Of a stretch of 23,123 nucleotides of DNA, positions 16,029 through 23,123 are shown in pieces. Source of the DNA: an uncultured Alistipes sp. (GTDB lineage: Bacteria; Bacteroidota; Bacteroidia; Bacteroidales; Rikenellaceae); the NCBI GenBank assembly GCA_947174295.1, contig CAMWIG010000011.1, forward strand, positions 1 to 23,123. Direction: 5' to 3'. The first letter of the stretch is position 1. Each line of letters starts with the position of its first letter. Position numbers and translations under genes: made by a program. The notes beneath the pieces are model-generated. The model searched no databases. It saw nothing but the letters and a program-made list of their open reading frames with translations, and was not told the DNA's origin.

Positions 16029-16295
16029 CGCACAATAGGCTGTCGATGTACTCTTCGCGGCGATAAAATTTACCACCCGCAACGCCCGGCGAGGCAGCGG
16101 TTCCCGTAATTACCGGCGCCGTTCCGCATAATGCGACCCGCGTCACTGCCGGAACCGCGGGCCCGGGTCGGCAGAAACCGATTTCGACCGCACAGGGCCC
16201 GAATCAAAATAGAATGCACAAAATTTGGTAGTGTAAAAAAAAGTGTTTAATTTTACGATACGGCTTATAGTACGAACATAAAAGCATTACCTACC

Positions 16296-16679
16296 ATGGC
16301 AGAAGTCGAAAAGAACAGATACAGCGATGCCGAACTCGAAGAGTTCCGTCAGTTGATACTCAAAAAACTCGAAAACGCACGCGCCGACTACGAGCTTTTG
16401 CGTGCTACGATTACGCACTCCTCGGGCAACGACACCGAGGATACGTCGCCGACGTACAAGGTGCTCGAAGAGGGCGCCGCGACGCTCTCCAAGGAGGAGA
16501 ACGGACGTCTGGCCCAGCACCAGATGAAATTCATCCGCAACCTCGAAATGGCTCTCATCCGCATCGAGAACAAGACCTACGGAATCTGCAAGACCACCGG
16601 CAAGCTCATTCCCAAGGAGCGTCTGATGAAGGTGCCCCATGCGACGGAGTGCATCGAAGCCAAGGAGGCGAGAAAATAG
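16296..16679 (+). CDS. TraR/DksA-family regulator lacking two zinc cysteines
   Basis: A 127-residue protein with a charged, mostly helical first part, compatible with the coiled coil that DksA inserts into the RNA polymerase secondary channel. It ends in the DksA C4 domain, recognisable from YGICKTTGKLIPKERLMKVP followed by ATECIEAKE. Only the first and third of the four zinc cysteines remain (YGIC and ATEC); the second is Thr and the fourth is Ala. This reduced form is familiar in Bacteroidetes homologues, so it is likely functional rather than decayed. It is monocistronic, and its stop directly abuts the stop of the convergent GNAT gene. Confidence 0.88.
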   Translation: MAEVEKNRYSDAELEEFRQLILKKLENARADYELLRATITHSSGNDTEDTSPTYKVLEEGAATLSKEENGRLAQHQMKFIRNLEMALIRIENKTYGICKTTGKLIPKERLMKVPHATECIEAKEARK

Positions 16680-17219
16680 TCATCGCTCCGCCGGCACTCC
16701 GTACACGGCACGATACAGCGAATCCCTGACCCGCGCGAAATCGCGCTCGCGGGTCAGGTTTCCGTATGCCATCATGCGCATCGGCACCCAACATCCCGCC
16801 GCAGAGTACGGAGGCTGGCTGTACTCGTCTGGCCACAGCTCGAAGCCCTGCCGCTCGTAGAACCCCACGCGGCGGCGCGCCGTATCGTTGTCGGGCCGTT
16901 CGACCTCCAACACTATCGGCGTGCGAAGCTCCTCGCACAACATCCGCACTGCGCGCGCACCGTAACCGCGATTCCGCACTGCGGGCGACATGGCGAAATG
17001 CTCCACATAGCGGAAATCGTCGAAATCCCACCACGTCACGAACCCCACCGGCTCGCCGCCGTCGCAGACGACATAGCACGAAAAGCGCCGTTCGGAGTCC
17101 GTCAGCAACCGCTGCGCCGCGCGTTCGCGACGCTCCTCGGCGGGGAATGCCTCCTCCATGAGCCGTTCTACGAAGGCATAGTCAAGCGTCGACGTCGACA
17201 CCACTCGTCGAAATTCCAT
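16680..17219 (-). CDS. GNAT-family N-acetyltransferase
   Basis: A 179-residue acetyltransferase. The core is visible as EPVGFVTWWDF (strand beta4 entry), VEHFAMSPAVRNRGYGARAV (the acetyl-CoA pyrophosphate loop in the R-x-x-G-x-G form, residues ~92-110) and ARRRVGFYERQGFELW (motif B). The family transfers acetyl from acetyl-CoA to an amine; the acceptor is unknown. The ATG at 17219 lies 8 bases after the DUF721 stop, making this the third gene of the recF operon. Its stop touches that of the facing DksA-type gene with no spacer. The segment encoding NLTRERDFARV contains a long hairpin. Confidence 0.87.
   Translation of the reverse strand: MEFRRVVSTSTLDYAFVERLMEEAFPAEERRERAAQRLLTDSERRFSCYVVCDGGEPVGFVTWWDFDDFRYVEHFAMSPAVRNRGYGARAVRMLCEELRTPIVLEVERPDNDTARRRVGFYERQGFELWPDEYSQPPYSAAGCWVPMRMMAYGNLTRERDFARVRDSLYRAVYGVPAER
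16725..16758 (+). terminator. Hairpin inside GNAT gene, possible terminator for dksA-type mRNA
   Basis: CCTGACCCGCG (16725-16735) and CGCGGGTCAGG (16748-16758) form a perfect 11-bp stem around a 12-base loop. It begins 46 bases past the DksA-type stop and is followed on the plus strand by TTTCCG, a weak T tract. It lies in the coding sequence of the convergent GNAT gene, and no other terminator separates the two. Confidence 0.35.
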
Positions 17220-17227
17220 ACCGGCTG

Positions 17228-17518
17228 TCACTTTATTATTATAGAATCTATGATAGGCACCCGCGAACGGGCATTGAGTCTCGCGCGCAGCGATTCCCGC
17301 TGATACAGCAGCTCGGAGCGGACGACCGACGAGCACACCGCAACGTAGAGTATGCGCCGGTGCAGCTGCAACTGCGTGGTAATGTCGGCCACGGCGTCCC
17401 CCACCACCGAACGCCACGTCTCGGGCAGCTCGCCCTCGGCAATCTTGGCTGCTATCTCGGGACGGGAGAACACCTCCTCCAACAAATCGCCCAGCAGCAT
17501 GGTTTTGGTTCGTCTCAT
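17228..17518 (-). CDS. DUF721 (DciA-like) protein
   Basis: A 96-residue protein of the DUF721 family, recognised by LLEEVFSRPEIAAKI, then W-R-S-V-V-G-DAVAD, then LYVAVCSSVVRSELLYQRESL. DUF721 includes DciA, a loader or operator of the replicative helicase, and DUF721 genes next to recF are common in several phyla. Its ATG overlaps the recF stop (ATGA), so translation is coupled. A role in replication or repair is inferred from family and position. Confidence 0.85.
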   Translation of the reverse strand: MRRTKTMLLGDLLEEVFSRPEIAAKIAEGELPETWRSVVGDAVADITTQLQLHRRILYVAVCSSVVRSELLYQRESLRARLNARSRVPIIDSIIIK

Positions 17519-18603
17519 CGCACCACACGTCCGTTTTCGACCGCGAAGAGCGAGTAGTCGCCGCCGGCCTTCTCCAATACGGATTGCAGGCGCACCTTGT
17601 TGCAGTCGGTTATGAATATCTGGCCGAAGCGCTCGCCCGCCACCAGCCGTATGAGCTGTTCGACACGCCCCATGTCGAGTTTGTCGAACAAATCGTCGAG
17701 CAGCAGCACCGGCCGCTCGCCGCACTCCTCGGCCACGATGGTGTACTGCGCCAGCTTCAACGCCACGAGGAACGACTTCTGCTGCCCCTGCGAACCGTAC
17801 TTGCGCAGCGGGTAGCCGCCGATGCGCAGCACCAGATCGTCGCGGTGAATTCCCGCCGTCGTGAACTGGTTGACGATGTCCTTCTCGCGCGAGGCGCGCA
17901 GAAGCTCGGGCATGGGCCGCTCGTTGAGCTCCGAACGATAGACGAGCTCCACCGTCTCGCGATCGCCCGACAGAGCCCCGTAGTACTCCGCCACGACGGG
18001 TTGCAGACGCTCCGCGGTGCGACGGCGGAAGTCGTGAATCACCGCACCGTGTTCGGCCAGCTGAGCGTCGTAAATTTCGAGCATCGTCTCGTCGGAGGTC
18101 ATTTTCAGCAGACGGTTGCGCTCGGCCAACACAGCGTTGTAGCGCATCACGGCACGCAGATAGTTGCGGTCGAGCTGCGAGATGAAGGCGTTCAGATAGC
18201 GGCGGCGCTCGTCGGCGGCATCGCTTATGAGCGCCGTATCGGCCGGCGAGACGATGACCACGGGTATCAGCCCCACGTGATCCGACATACGCTCGTACTC
18301 CTTGCCGTTGCGTTTGAGCACCTTGCCGCTGCGGCGCGAGAACGAGCACACGACGCTCTCCGCATGTCCGTCGTCGGTGCGGTACGAGCCGTCGAGCATG
18401 AAGAACTCCTCGCCGTGGCGCACGCTCTGCCCGTCGGTCATCGTCAGCGCCGACTTCGACATCGACAGATAGTAGACCGCATCGAGAACGTTGGTCTTGC
18501 CGGCGCCGTTGTCGCCCACGAAACAGTTGATGCCCTCGGCGAGCTCTATCGACTCTTCGGCAAGGTTCTTGAAATTGAGTATCGTTATTTTACGAAGGTA
18601 CAT
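17515..18603 (-). CDS. recF: DNA replication/repair ATPase RecF
   Basis: A 362-residue SMC-like ATPase that helps load RecA at single-strand gaps. Walker A is GDNGAGKT (30-37), the ABC signature is GSQGQQKS (270-277) and Walker B is VLLLDDLFDKLD (299-310). The N-terminus MYLRKITILNFKNL is the classical RecF start. I prefer the ATG at 18603 over the in-frame ATG at 18621 because AAGGAG lies 5 bases before 18603 and the homologous region begins there. The predicted start site is only about 13 bases upstream, so the transcript would begin just before or within the alternative start. dnaA and dnaN are not nearby. Confidence 0.96.
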   Translation of the reverse strand: MYLRKITILNFKNLAEESIELAEGINCFVGDNGAGKTNVLDAVYYLSMSKSALTMTDGQSVRHGEEFFMLDGSYRTDDGHAESVVCSFSRRSGKVLKRNGKEYERMSDHVGLIPVVIVSPADTALISDAADERRRYLNAFISQLDRNYLRAVMRYNAVLAERNRLLKMTSDETMLEIYDAQLAEHGAVIHDFRRRTAERLQPVVAEYYGALSGDRETVELVYRSELNERPMPELLRASREKDIVNQFTTAGIHRDDLVLRIGGYPLRKYGSQGQQKSFLVALKLAQYTIVAEECGERPVLLLDDLFDKLDMGRVEQLIRLVAGERFGQIFITDCNKVRLQSVLEKAGGDYSLFAVENGRVVR

Positions 18604-18623
18604 ATCCACTCCTTTTTCCATCG

Positions 18624-18631
18624 CAAAAATA
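18624..18631 (-). promoter_or_regulatory. -7 element for the recF operon
   Basis: Minus-strand TATTTTTG matches TAnnTTTG. The start site would lie near 18617, so the leader before the 18603 ATG is about 13 bases and contains the AAGGAG ribosome site. No clear -33 element. Confidence 0.55.
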
Positions 18632-18685
18632 ACGAAAACTATTCGTAAAACCTCGCGTCGGATGCCATTATTTGGAGCCGGCGGG

Positions 18686-18716
18686 TTGCGGTTTTGCGAT
18701 TTCTTTCTTATATTTG
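18686..18716 (+). promoter_or_regulatory. Promoter for TPR protein-ribH
   Basis: TTG at 18686-18688 and TATATTTG at 18709-18716 are separated by 20 bases, a good fit to the Bacteroidetes -33/-7 arrangement. Predicted leader is about 33 bases before the ATG at 18757. It is divergent from the recF promoter. Confidence 0.75.
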
Positions 18717-18756
18717 CACGATAATACGCAAATTAAACTAAAAAACGATTCATACA

Positions 18757-19446
18757 ATGGCAAATGAAAAAGTTCTGAACCCCGAGGAGGAGACCCTGGG
18801 TTCGGCAATGAGCAAAACCGAAGTATTCTTCGAGGAGAACGCATCGAAAGTTATGTACGCGCTGCTCGTACTTCTGGTACTCGCAGCCGCAGTATTCGGC
18901 TACAAGAAACTCGTCTCGGAGCCCCGCGTCGAGAAGGCGGCCGCAATGCTCTCCGACGCGCAGTACCGCTTCGAGAGCACCACGCCCGACTTCGAGCTGG
19001 CTCTCAACGGCGACGCGAACGGCGCAGGCTTCCTCGACGTCATCGACCAGTACGGCTCGACCCCCGCAGGCAATCTGGCCAAGCACTACGCCGGCATCTG
19101 CTACCTGCGTCTGGGCGAACTGGACAAGGCGGCCGAATATCTGGCCAAGTACTCGTCGGTCCGCGGCATCCCGGGTGCCGTCATCAACGCACAGAATCTG
19201 GGTTTGCAGGGCGACGTAGCGGTCGACAAGGGCGACTATGCCGCTGCCGTGAAGTTCTACGACAAGGCCGTGGCCGCTGCCGACAACAACTTCACCGCAC
19301 CGCTCTACCTGCGCAAGGCAGCGCTCGCACTCCGCGCCGAGGGCAAGAACGCCGAGGCTGAGGCCCGCTTGGAGCGCATCTTGAACGAATACCCGATGTC
19401 GAGCGACGCCCGCGAGGCCGACAAGCTCCTCGGAACGGTAGAATAA
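18757..19446 (+). CDS. Membrane-anchored TPR protein (YfgM-like)
   Basis: A 229-residue protein. The short N-terminal cytosolic part (1-31) precedes one membrane span (~33-49), then a soluble tetratricopeptide region. Helical repeat phrases are visible: LAKHYAGICYLRLGELDKAAEYL, LGLQGDVAVDKGDYAAAVKFYDKAV and APLYLRKAALALRAEGKNAEAE. This layout is that of YfgM-like proteins, which in enterobacteria associate with PpiD and the SecYEG translocon. In Bacteroidetes the gene often precedes ribH, as it does here (16 bases between genes). The role is inferred from architecture. Confidence 0.85.
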   Translation: MANEKVLNPEEETLGSAMSKTEVFFEENASKVMYALLVLLVLAAAVFGYKKLVSEPRVEKAAAMLSDAQYRFESTTPDFELALNGDANGAGFLDVIDQYGSTPAGNLAKHYAGICYLRLGELDKAAEYLAKYSSVRGIPGAVINAQNLGLQGDVAVDKGDYAAAVKFYDKAVAAADNNFTAPLYLRKAALALRAEGKNAEAEARLERILNEYPMSSDAREADKLLGTVE

Positions 19447-19462
19447 CACCCGCTCGGAGACG

Positions 19463-19993
19463 ATGGCCACTAAGAACCACAACCTTTCGCAATTCGATTC
19501 GCCACTTCCCTCGGCCGAGGACATGGCGTTCGGAATCGTCGTTGCGGAGTGGAACCGCGAGGTTACCGAAGCCCTGCTCAAAGGCGCCGTGCGCACGCTG
19601 CGCGCCGCCGGTTGCCAGGAGCACAACATACATATAAAGTATGTTCCCGGAACCTTCGAGCTCACGCTCGGAGCGCAGTTCTTCGCCGAATACACCAACG
19701 TCGACGCCGTCATAGCTCTCGGCTGCGTGATTCAGGGCGATACGCGCCACTTCGACTTCATCTGCGAGGGTGTCACCCACGGCATCAACCAGGTGCAGAT
19801 TCAGTGGAACATGCCCATCGCGTTCGGCGTGCTCACAGTGAACGACATGCAGCAGGCGCTCGACCGCTGCGGCGGACGACTGGGCAACAAGGGCGACGAA
19901 GCGGCCGCAGCTGCCATAAACATGGTGAAACTGCAAATCGACATGGAAGCCGACGCCCCCACGACCACTCCCGACCGCAAAACCGTGAACTGA
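19463..19993 (+). CDS. ribH: 6,7-dimethyl-8-ribityllumazine synthase RibH
   Basis: A 176-residue enzyme that condenses 5-amino-6-ribitylamino-uracil with 3,4-dihydroxybutanone 4-phosphate, the penultimate riboflavin step. Landmarks are FGIVVAEWN (23-31, pyrimidine pocket), VPGTFELTLG (61-70), ALGCVIQGDTRHFDFIC (85-101) with catalytic His96, PIAFGVLTVND, and NKGDEAA near the C-terminus. The last ~15 residues (ADAPTTTPDRKTVN) are an unconserved tail. It is the second gene of a two-gene operon and ends at a strong terminator. No other rib gene is in the window, and no FMN riboswitch was seen upstream. Confidence 0.97.
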   Translation: MATKNHNLSQFDSPLPSAEDMAFGIVVAEWNREVTEALLKGAVRTLRAAGCQEHNIHIKYVPGTFELTLGAQFFAEYTNVDAVIALGCVIQGDTRHFDFICEGVTHGINQVQIQWNMPIAFGVLTVNDMQQALDRCGGRLGNKGDEAAAAAINMVKLQIDMEADAPTTTPDRKTVN

Positions 19994-20009
19994 TACGGTT
20001 CACTACCAT

Positions 20010-20046
20010 AAAAAAAGCGCACTCCTTCGAGGAGTGCGCTTTTTTT
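20010..20046 (+). terminator. Terminator after ribH
   Basis: A 17-bp perfect stem (20010-20026 with 20030-20046, TCG loop) includes seven A on one side and seven T on the other. It starts 17 bases past the ribH stop. The A/T flanks would let it work in either direction. Confidence 0.92.
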
Positions 20047-20213
20047 CGGATAGCAACATAACGGCAGACATACCGCCGCTCCGAACTCAGACCGCGAGTA
20101 CCTGCCGCAAGACGCTCGCAGACATCGGGAAACAGGCCGGAAATCGCCTCATGGCGGTCGTAATTACGATACGGCCGGAGGTTCAGGAACCCGCCACAAC
20201 CCTGGCATAAAAG

Positions 20214-20246
20214 ACAAAGGCCGGCATATTGAATGCCGGCCTTTGT
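20214..20246 (-). terminator. Terminator of the flavodiiron gene
   Basis: A 14-bp perfect stem (20214-20227 with 20233-20246, loop ATTGA) is followed on the minus strand by CTTTTATG. It lies 18 bases past the flavodiiron stop. Between it and the ribH terminator (20047-20213) I see no gene, only a 12-bp palindrome TCGTAATTACGA at 20158-20169. Confidence 0.85.
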
Positions 20247-20263
20247 TGTGAAATTCGCTTCCG

Positions 20264-21454
20264 CTACTCTTTCAGCTTCTCGGCGACGGCCGAGGCAAGG
20301 GCGGCGAAGTCGCTGCATCCGGCGGGCGGGCAGCCCTGGCGGAACTCGAAGGGTTCGCAGGCAATCTCCCACTTCACCGACTCGGCGAAGCTGCGCATCT
20401 GACGCACGGCGGCACCGGCCCACGTGAACGAGCCGAAGAACGCGAAGATGCGCGGAGCGACGTTGCGCTCCGAGATGCGCTGCAACAGCGCTGCGACCTC
20501 GGGGAACAGCGCGCCGTTATAGGTCGGAGAGCCCACGATGAGGGCCTTGTACTTGTGCACATCGCGCAGAACGACCGACGGATCGGAGGTCGACAGATTG
20601 TGTACTACGACCGGGCGCACGCCGGCTGCCGCGAGCTCGCGGGCCACGCGCTCGGCCGCAGCAGCGGTATTGCCGTACATCGAGCCGTAGGCCACGACCG
20701 CACCCGTCAGGCCTTCGTGACGGCTCATCGAGTCGTAAAGGGCCAGAACCTCGGCGGCATGCTCGCGCCACACGGGGCCGTGGGTAGGACATATCGCATC
20801 TATATCGAGGGCCGACAGACGCGCCATGGCAGTCTGCACGGGTTTGCCGTACTTGCTGACTATGCAGGCGTAGTAGCGGCGCATCTCGTCCCAGAAGTGC
20901 GAGCACTCCAATTGCGAGTCCACGACTCCGCCGTCGAGCGCACCGAACGTGCCGAACGCATCGCCCGAAAAGAGCAGGCGCGCCTGTTCGCAGAAGGTCA
21001 CCATCGTCTCGGGCCAGTGAATCATCGGCGCCAGATAGAACCGCAGCGTGTGGCGCCCGAGCGAAAGCGTCTCGCCGTCGCGCACCTCGACCACCGAGTC
21101 GGTGATACCGTAGTATCCGGCGACCATTTGCAACGTTTTGGCATTGCCGACGATTTGCAGTCCCGGGTAGATGCGGCGCAGCGCACGCACGGCACCCGAG
21201 TGGTCGGGCTCCATATGGTTTATGACGAGATAGTCGAGCTGGCGGTCGCCCAGTACATCGCGGATGTTATCGACCAATGCGTCGACGAATCCGGCATCCA
21301 CACCGTCGATTAGCGCCGTACGTTCGTCGTCGATAAGATATGAATTATAGGATACTCCGTAGGGCAGCGACCACAACGCTTCGAAGCGATGCGTCGTGCG
21401 GTCGTTCACTCCGACATACCGTATGCCGGGTGCTATTTCAGTAATGGCGTTCAT
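20264..21454 (-). CDS. Flavodiiron protein (FprA-type A flavoprotein)
   Basis: A 396-residue cytosolic enzyme that reduces O2 to water and/or NO to N2O, protecting anaerobes. The N-terminal metallo-beta-lactamase-like domain holds the diiron site: H80-x-E82-x-D84-H85 (HMEPDHSG), H146, D165 and H225. The C-terminal flavodoxin domain starts near 250 and binds FMN through YGSMYGNT (256-263), with SPTYNG further on. All expected metal ligands are present. There is no rubredoxin or flavin reductase fusion, so electrons must come from a separate partner. It lies 53 bases downstream of the HAD phosphatase gene; I see no clear promoter in the gap, so the two may be co-transcribed. Confidence 0.93.
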   Translation of the reverse strand: MNAITEIAPGIRYVGVNDRTTHRFEALWSLPYGVSYNSYLIDDERTALIDGVDAGFVDALVDNIRDVLGDRQLDYLVINHMEPDHSGAVRALRRIYPGLQIVGNAKTLQMVAGYYGITDSVVEVRDGETLSLGRHTLRFYLAPMIHWPETMVTFCEQARLLFSGDAFGTFGALDGGVVDSQLECSHFWDEMRRYYACIVSKYGKPVQTAMARLSALDIDAICPTHGPVWREHAAEVLALYDSMSRHEGLTGAVVAYGSMYGNTAAAAERVARELAAAGVRPVVVHNLSTSDPSVVLRDVHKYKALIVGSPTYNGALFPEVAALLQRISERNVAPRIFAFFGSFTWAGAAVRQMRSFAESVKWEIACEPFEFRQGCPPAGCSDFAALASAVAEKLKE

Positions 21455-21507
21455 GAATATTGTTTAAGTTAAATGACATTTGCAATTCTGCGGCCGAAAC
21501 GCACCGT

Positions 21508-22131
21508 CTACAATGTTTCGACCAGACGCAGCACTTCGTCGCGCCAGTCTTCGCCCGGCTTGGGACAGTATACACGGAACCCGAGCGCCCGGGCCGCAGC
21601 GACGTTGTCGGCGCTGTCGTCGACGAAGAGCGTCCGCTCGGGAACGAGCCCGGCATCGGCCGTCATACGGTCGAATATCGCACGGTCGGGCTTCAACACG
21701 CCGATGCGGTACGAGAGGTAGAGAGCGTCGAAATAGTCGCTCACGGGACGACCCTCCGCCGAGAACGCGGCACTGTCGGCCCAATCCAGCACGAAGGGGT
21801 TGGTGTTGCTCAACAGAAACACTCGGCAGCGTTCGCGCAGCTCGTCCAACAGCTCCAAACGCCGCGCATCCACGCCGTTGAAATATCCCAAGCAGCCGTA
21901 CATTGCATCGCGCTCGGTAATTTCGCAGCCGCACTCCTCGCCGAGCAGCCGGCAAAACTCCGCCTTGGAGATGCGGCCGGCTTCGAGGTCGAAGAACAGC
22001 CCCGTCTGGCGGTATCGGTCGAGACGTTGCGAAGCATCGGCCACACCTATGGACTCGAAAGCGGCGACCGCTTTCTCGAAATCGAGATCGACGATTACTC
22101 CGCCGAAATCGAAAACAACAGCTTCAATCAT
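21508..22131 (-). CDS. HAD-family phosphatase, YihX-like
   Basis: A 207-residue haloacid-dehalogenase-type hydrolase. Motif I is FDFGGVIVD (7-15, nucleophile Asp8; the second Asp of DxD is Gly, as in the YihX/soluble-epoxide-hydrolase branch). Motif II is LLSNTNP, the motif III lysine is in GVLKPD, and motif IV is FVDDSADN. YihX of E. coli is an alpha-D-glucose-1-phosphate phosphatase; a sugar-phosphate substrate is therefore likely but unproven. I chose the ATG at 22131 over in-frame ATGs at 22146 and 22161: GGGAG lies just before it, and the upstream starts fall in or next to the preceding gene's terminator hairpin. Confidence 0.88.
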   Translation of the reverse strand: MIEAVVFDFGGVIVDLDFEKAVAAFESIGVADASQRLDRYRQTGLFFDLEAGRISKAEFCRLLGEECGCEITERDAMYGCLGYFNGVDARRLELLDELRERCRVFLLSNTNPFVLDWADSAAFSAEGRPVSDYFDALYLSYRIGVLKPDRAIFDRMTADAGLVPERTLFVDDSADNVAAARALGFRVYCPKPGEDWRDEVLRLVETL

Positions 22132-22148
22132 AGCTCCCTTAATCATAA

Positions 22149-22178
22149 CGGCAGCGGGCATTAAAATACCCGCTGCCG
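22149..22178 (-). terminator. Hairpin between PpiD-like gene and HAD phosphatase
   Basis: A 10-bp perfect stem (22149-22158 with 22169-22178) has an AT-rich 10-base loop. It lies 22 bases past the PpiD-like stop on the minus strand. The tail (TTATGATT) is a poor T tract, so termination may be partial and some transcripts may continue into the HAD gene. Confidence 0.55.
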
Positions 22179-22199
22179 AAAAATCCGATTCGAAGATTG

Positions 22200-23123
22200 T
22201 TAGAAATACTTGCCGCGAAGATCCTGAATCTCGGCCATCTGCTGCACGGCACCTATCGCCGCCTGCACGGCGTAGTTCTCGGCGGTAGCCTGAGCGCGAA
22301 CCTTCTCTGCCTCGGGGGTCTGAGCCGCATCCGATGCAGCGACATCCGTAACCTCGAACACGTAGAGACCCGACATACCGCGGACGGGAGCGGAAACGAC
22401 ACCCGTCTCGGCAGCAGTGACAGCGCCTACGACGCGGGGCTCGAAGCCGAGACCGTCGACATAGAAGGAGGGGTAACGCACGTTCGAGAACTCCTCGACG
22501 TCGGCACCGAGGCTCGATGCCACTTCGGCGAGGGTCGAACCTGCGACCTTGGAGGCCAGATAGTCGAACTTCTTCTCGCGCAGCACGGCAGCGTGAACCT
22601 GAGCGTTGACCTTGGCGAGCGACTTGTACTCGTCATTGTCGATATCGGTAACTATGGCAACCACGTATGCGTCGCCGAGGTTGAAAATCTCGGACATGTC
22701 GCCCTTCTCGGCACCGTAGACCCAGCGAACGAGCTCGCGCGAGTTATCCAGACCGCGAATCGCACGCTCGCCCTGATTGACGGTGGCTATGCGGGGCGTA
22801 ACGGCGCTTGCCGAAGCTGCCTCGTTGAACTTCTCGACCGAACCGGCGGCATTCACCGAGAAGGTGCTCGCCGCAGCGTGCACGTCGCGCTTGGTGGCCG
22901 ACGACGGCTCGACTGGATAGCTGATGGTCGCTACCTGAATATGCTTCGACGGCTTGTCGGCACGGTAAATCTGCATGAGCTGGATGGCATCGCCGGAAGC
23001 GACCTTCACGATGTCGCCGCTCTTGGCATCGGCCAGAGCCTCGATGAACTCGCCGGTGAATGCCGAGAAAGGCATAACGCCCACCTCGCCGCCATTCTGT
23101 GCGGTAGCCTCGTAAACCGAGTA
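22200..23123 (-). CDS. PpiD/SurA-like periplasmic peptidyl-prolyl isomerase (C-terminal part)
   Basis: The open frame runs from the window edge to a TAA at 22200, giving 307 C-terminal residues; the start lies outside the window. The first visible residues (GGEVGVMPFSAFTGEFIEAL, then SGDIVKV) are the end of a parvulin-type PPIase domain. The rest has the mixed helical and strand content of the PpiD C-terminal region and ends IQDLRGKYF, like the end of the ~700-residue Bacteroidetes homologues. Such proteins are anchored by an N-terminal helix and help fold outer-membrane and periplasmic proteins. A GTG at 23084 opens the same frame but is internal to the domain, so it is not a start. Confidence 0.85.
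   Translation of the reverse strand, partial: YSVYEATAQNGGEVGVMPFSAFTGEFIEALADAKSGDIVKVASGDAIQLMQIYRADKPSKHIQVATISYPVEPSSATKRDVHAAASTFSVNAAGSVEKFNEAASASAVTPRIATVNQGERAIRGLDNSRELVRWVYGAEKGDMSEIFNLGDAYVVAIVTDIDNDEYKSLAKVNAQVHAAVLREKKFDYLASKVAGSTLAEVASSLGADVEEFSNVRYPSFYVDGLGFEPRVVGAVTAAETGVVSAPVRGMSGLYVFEVTDVAASDAAQTPEAEKVRAQATAENYAVQAAIGAVQQMAEIQDLRGKYF

Larger units (their letters stand above)
15963..16295. other. Divergent intergenic region, kinase / DksA-type gene
   Basis: This 333-base region holds the sugar-kinase promoter and leader hairpin (15963-16030), then a GC-rich middle (about 16080-16205) with no recognisable gene or repeat. An AT-rich stretch (about 16205-16290) contains the presumed promoter of the DksA-type gene. 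The best candidate there is TTTG (16222-16225) with TAATTTTA 20 bases on (16246-16253), one mismatch from the -7 consensus. A 60-codon minus-strand frame in this region overlaps the kinase promoter and is not called. Confidence 0.5.

Noticed and set aside
15964..16146. 60-codon minus-strand ORF just upstream of the sugar kinase
   Set aside because: It spans the kinase promoter (16021-16028) and leader hairpin, and its composition has no protein-like pattern.
18724..18756. FMN riboswitch controlling the ribH operon
   Set aside because: The predicted leader is only about 33 bases, far too short for an FMN aptamer, and no such motif is seen.
19833..20423. Minus-strand frame crossing 20047-20213 as a possible small or decayed gene
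   Set aside because: It crosses two terminators and the ends of two genes; the intergenic part shows no conserved motif.
21455..21507. Separate promoter for the flavodiiron gene
   Set aside because: The best candidate (TAACTTAA on the minus strand) misses the conserved TTTG, so I left co-transcription with the HAD gene as the default.

Overview
The window looks like chromosomal DNA from a GC-rich member of the Bacteroidales, most likely an Alistipes-like gut anaerobe (Rikenellaceae). Three things support this. Upstream regions carry the Bacteroidetes -7 element TAnnTTTG. A fimbrillin-like surface lipoprotein follows a small charged peptide ORF. The DksA-type protein has the cysteine-poor zinc-finger remnant common in this phylum. 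The genus is inferred from general similarity, not from a database search. I found no tRNA, rRNA, CRISPR array, insertion sequence or phage gene.

Layout. (1) 1-4541, plus strand: a 41-residue ORF, then a 1423-residue surface lipoprotein (fimbrillin-like domain, beta-helix, two GLUG modules), ending at a bidirectional terminator. (2) 4555-9453, minus strand: a tight five-gene operon for a heterodisulfide-reductase/Qmo-like electron-transfer complex, in transcription order HdrC-like, HdrB-like, short HdrA-like flavoprotein, second HdrC-like ferredoxin, and a membrane HdrE-HdrD fusion. (3) 9740-10930, minus: a class I/II aminotransferase with its own promoter and terminator. (4) 11089-14893, plus: an LrgA/LrgB pair, a 272-base spacer with a promoter and a dispersed repeat, an AspT/YidE-type transporter and rsmA. 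(5) 14916-15962, minus: a KdgK-like sugar kinase. (6) 16296-16679, plus: a TraR/DksA-family regulator, abutting stop-to-stop the minus-strand operon recF - DUF721 - GNAT acetyltransferase (18603-16680). (7) 18757-20046, plus: a membrane-anchored TPR protein and ribH. (8) 20264-23123, minus: a flavodiiron protein, a YihX-like HAD phosphatase, and the C-terminal part of a PpiD-like periplasmic folding factor that runs off the window.

How the genes work together. Most of the window is housekeeping: ribosome maturation (RsmA), DNA repair (RecF), riboflavin synthesis (RibH), envelope biogenesis (PpiD-like, LrgAB) and O2/NO defence (flavodiiron protein). The most distinctive block is the Hdr-like operon. 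It combines a cytosolic HdrABC-like module with a membrane subunit carrying two complete CCG cluster motifs, with no hydrogenase, MvhD or FlxABCD partner nearby. Its electron donor and acceptor cannot be read from the sequence, and it is the best candidate here for an under-described system. Secondary points of interest are the small peptide before the lipoprotein, the two operons with very short predicted leaders, and a hairpin inside the GNAT coding sequence placed where it could terminate the facing dksA-type transcript.
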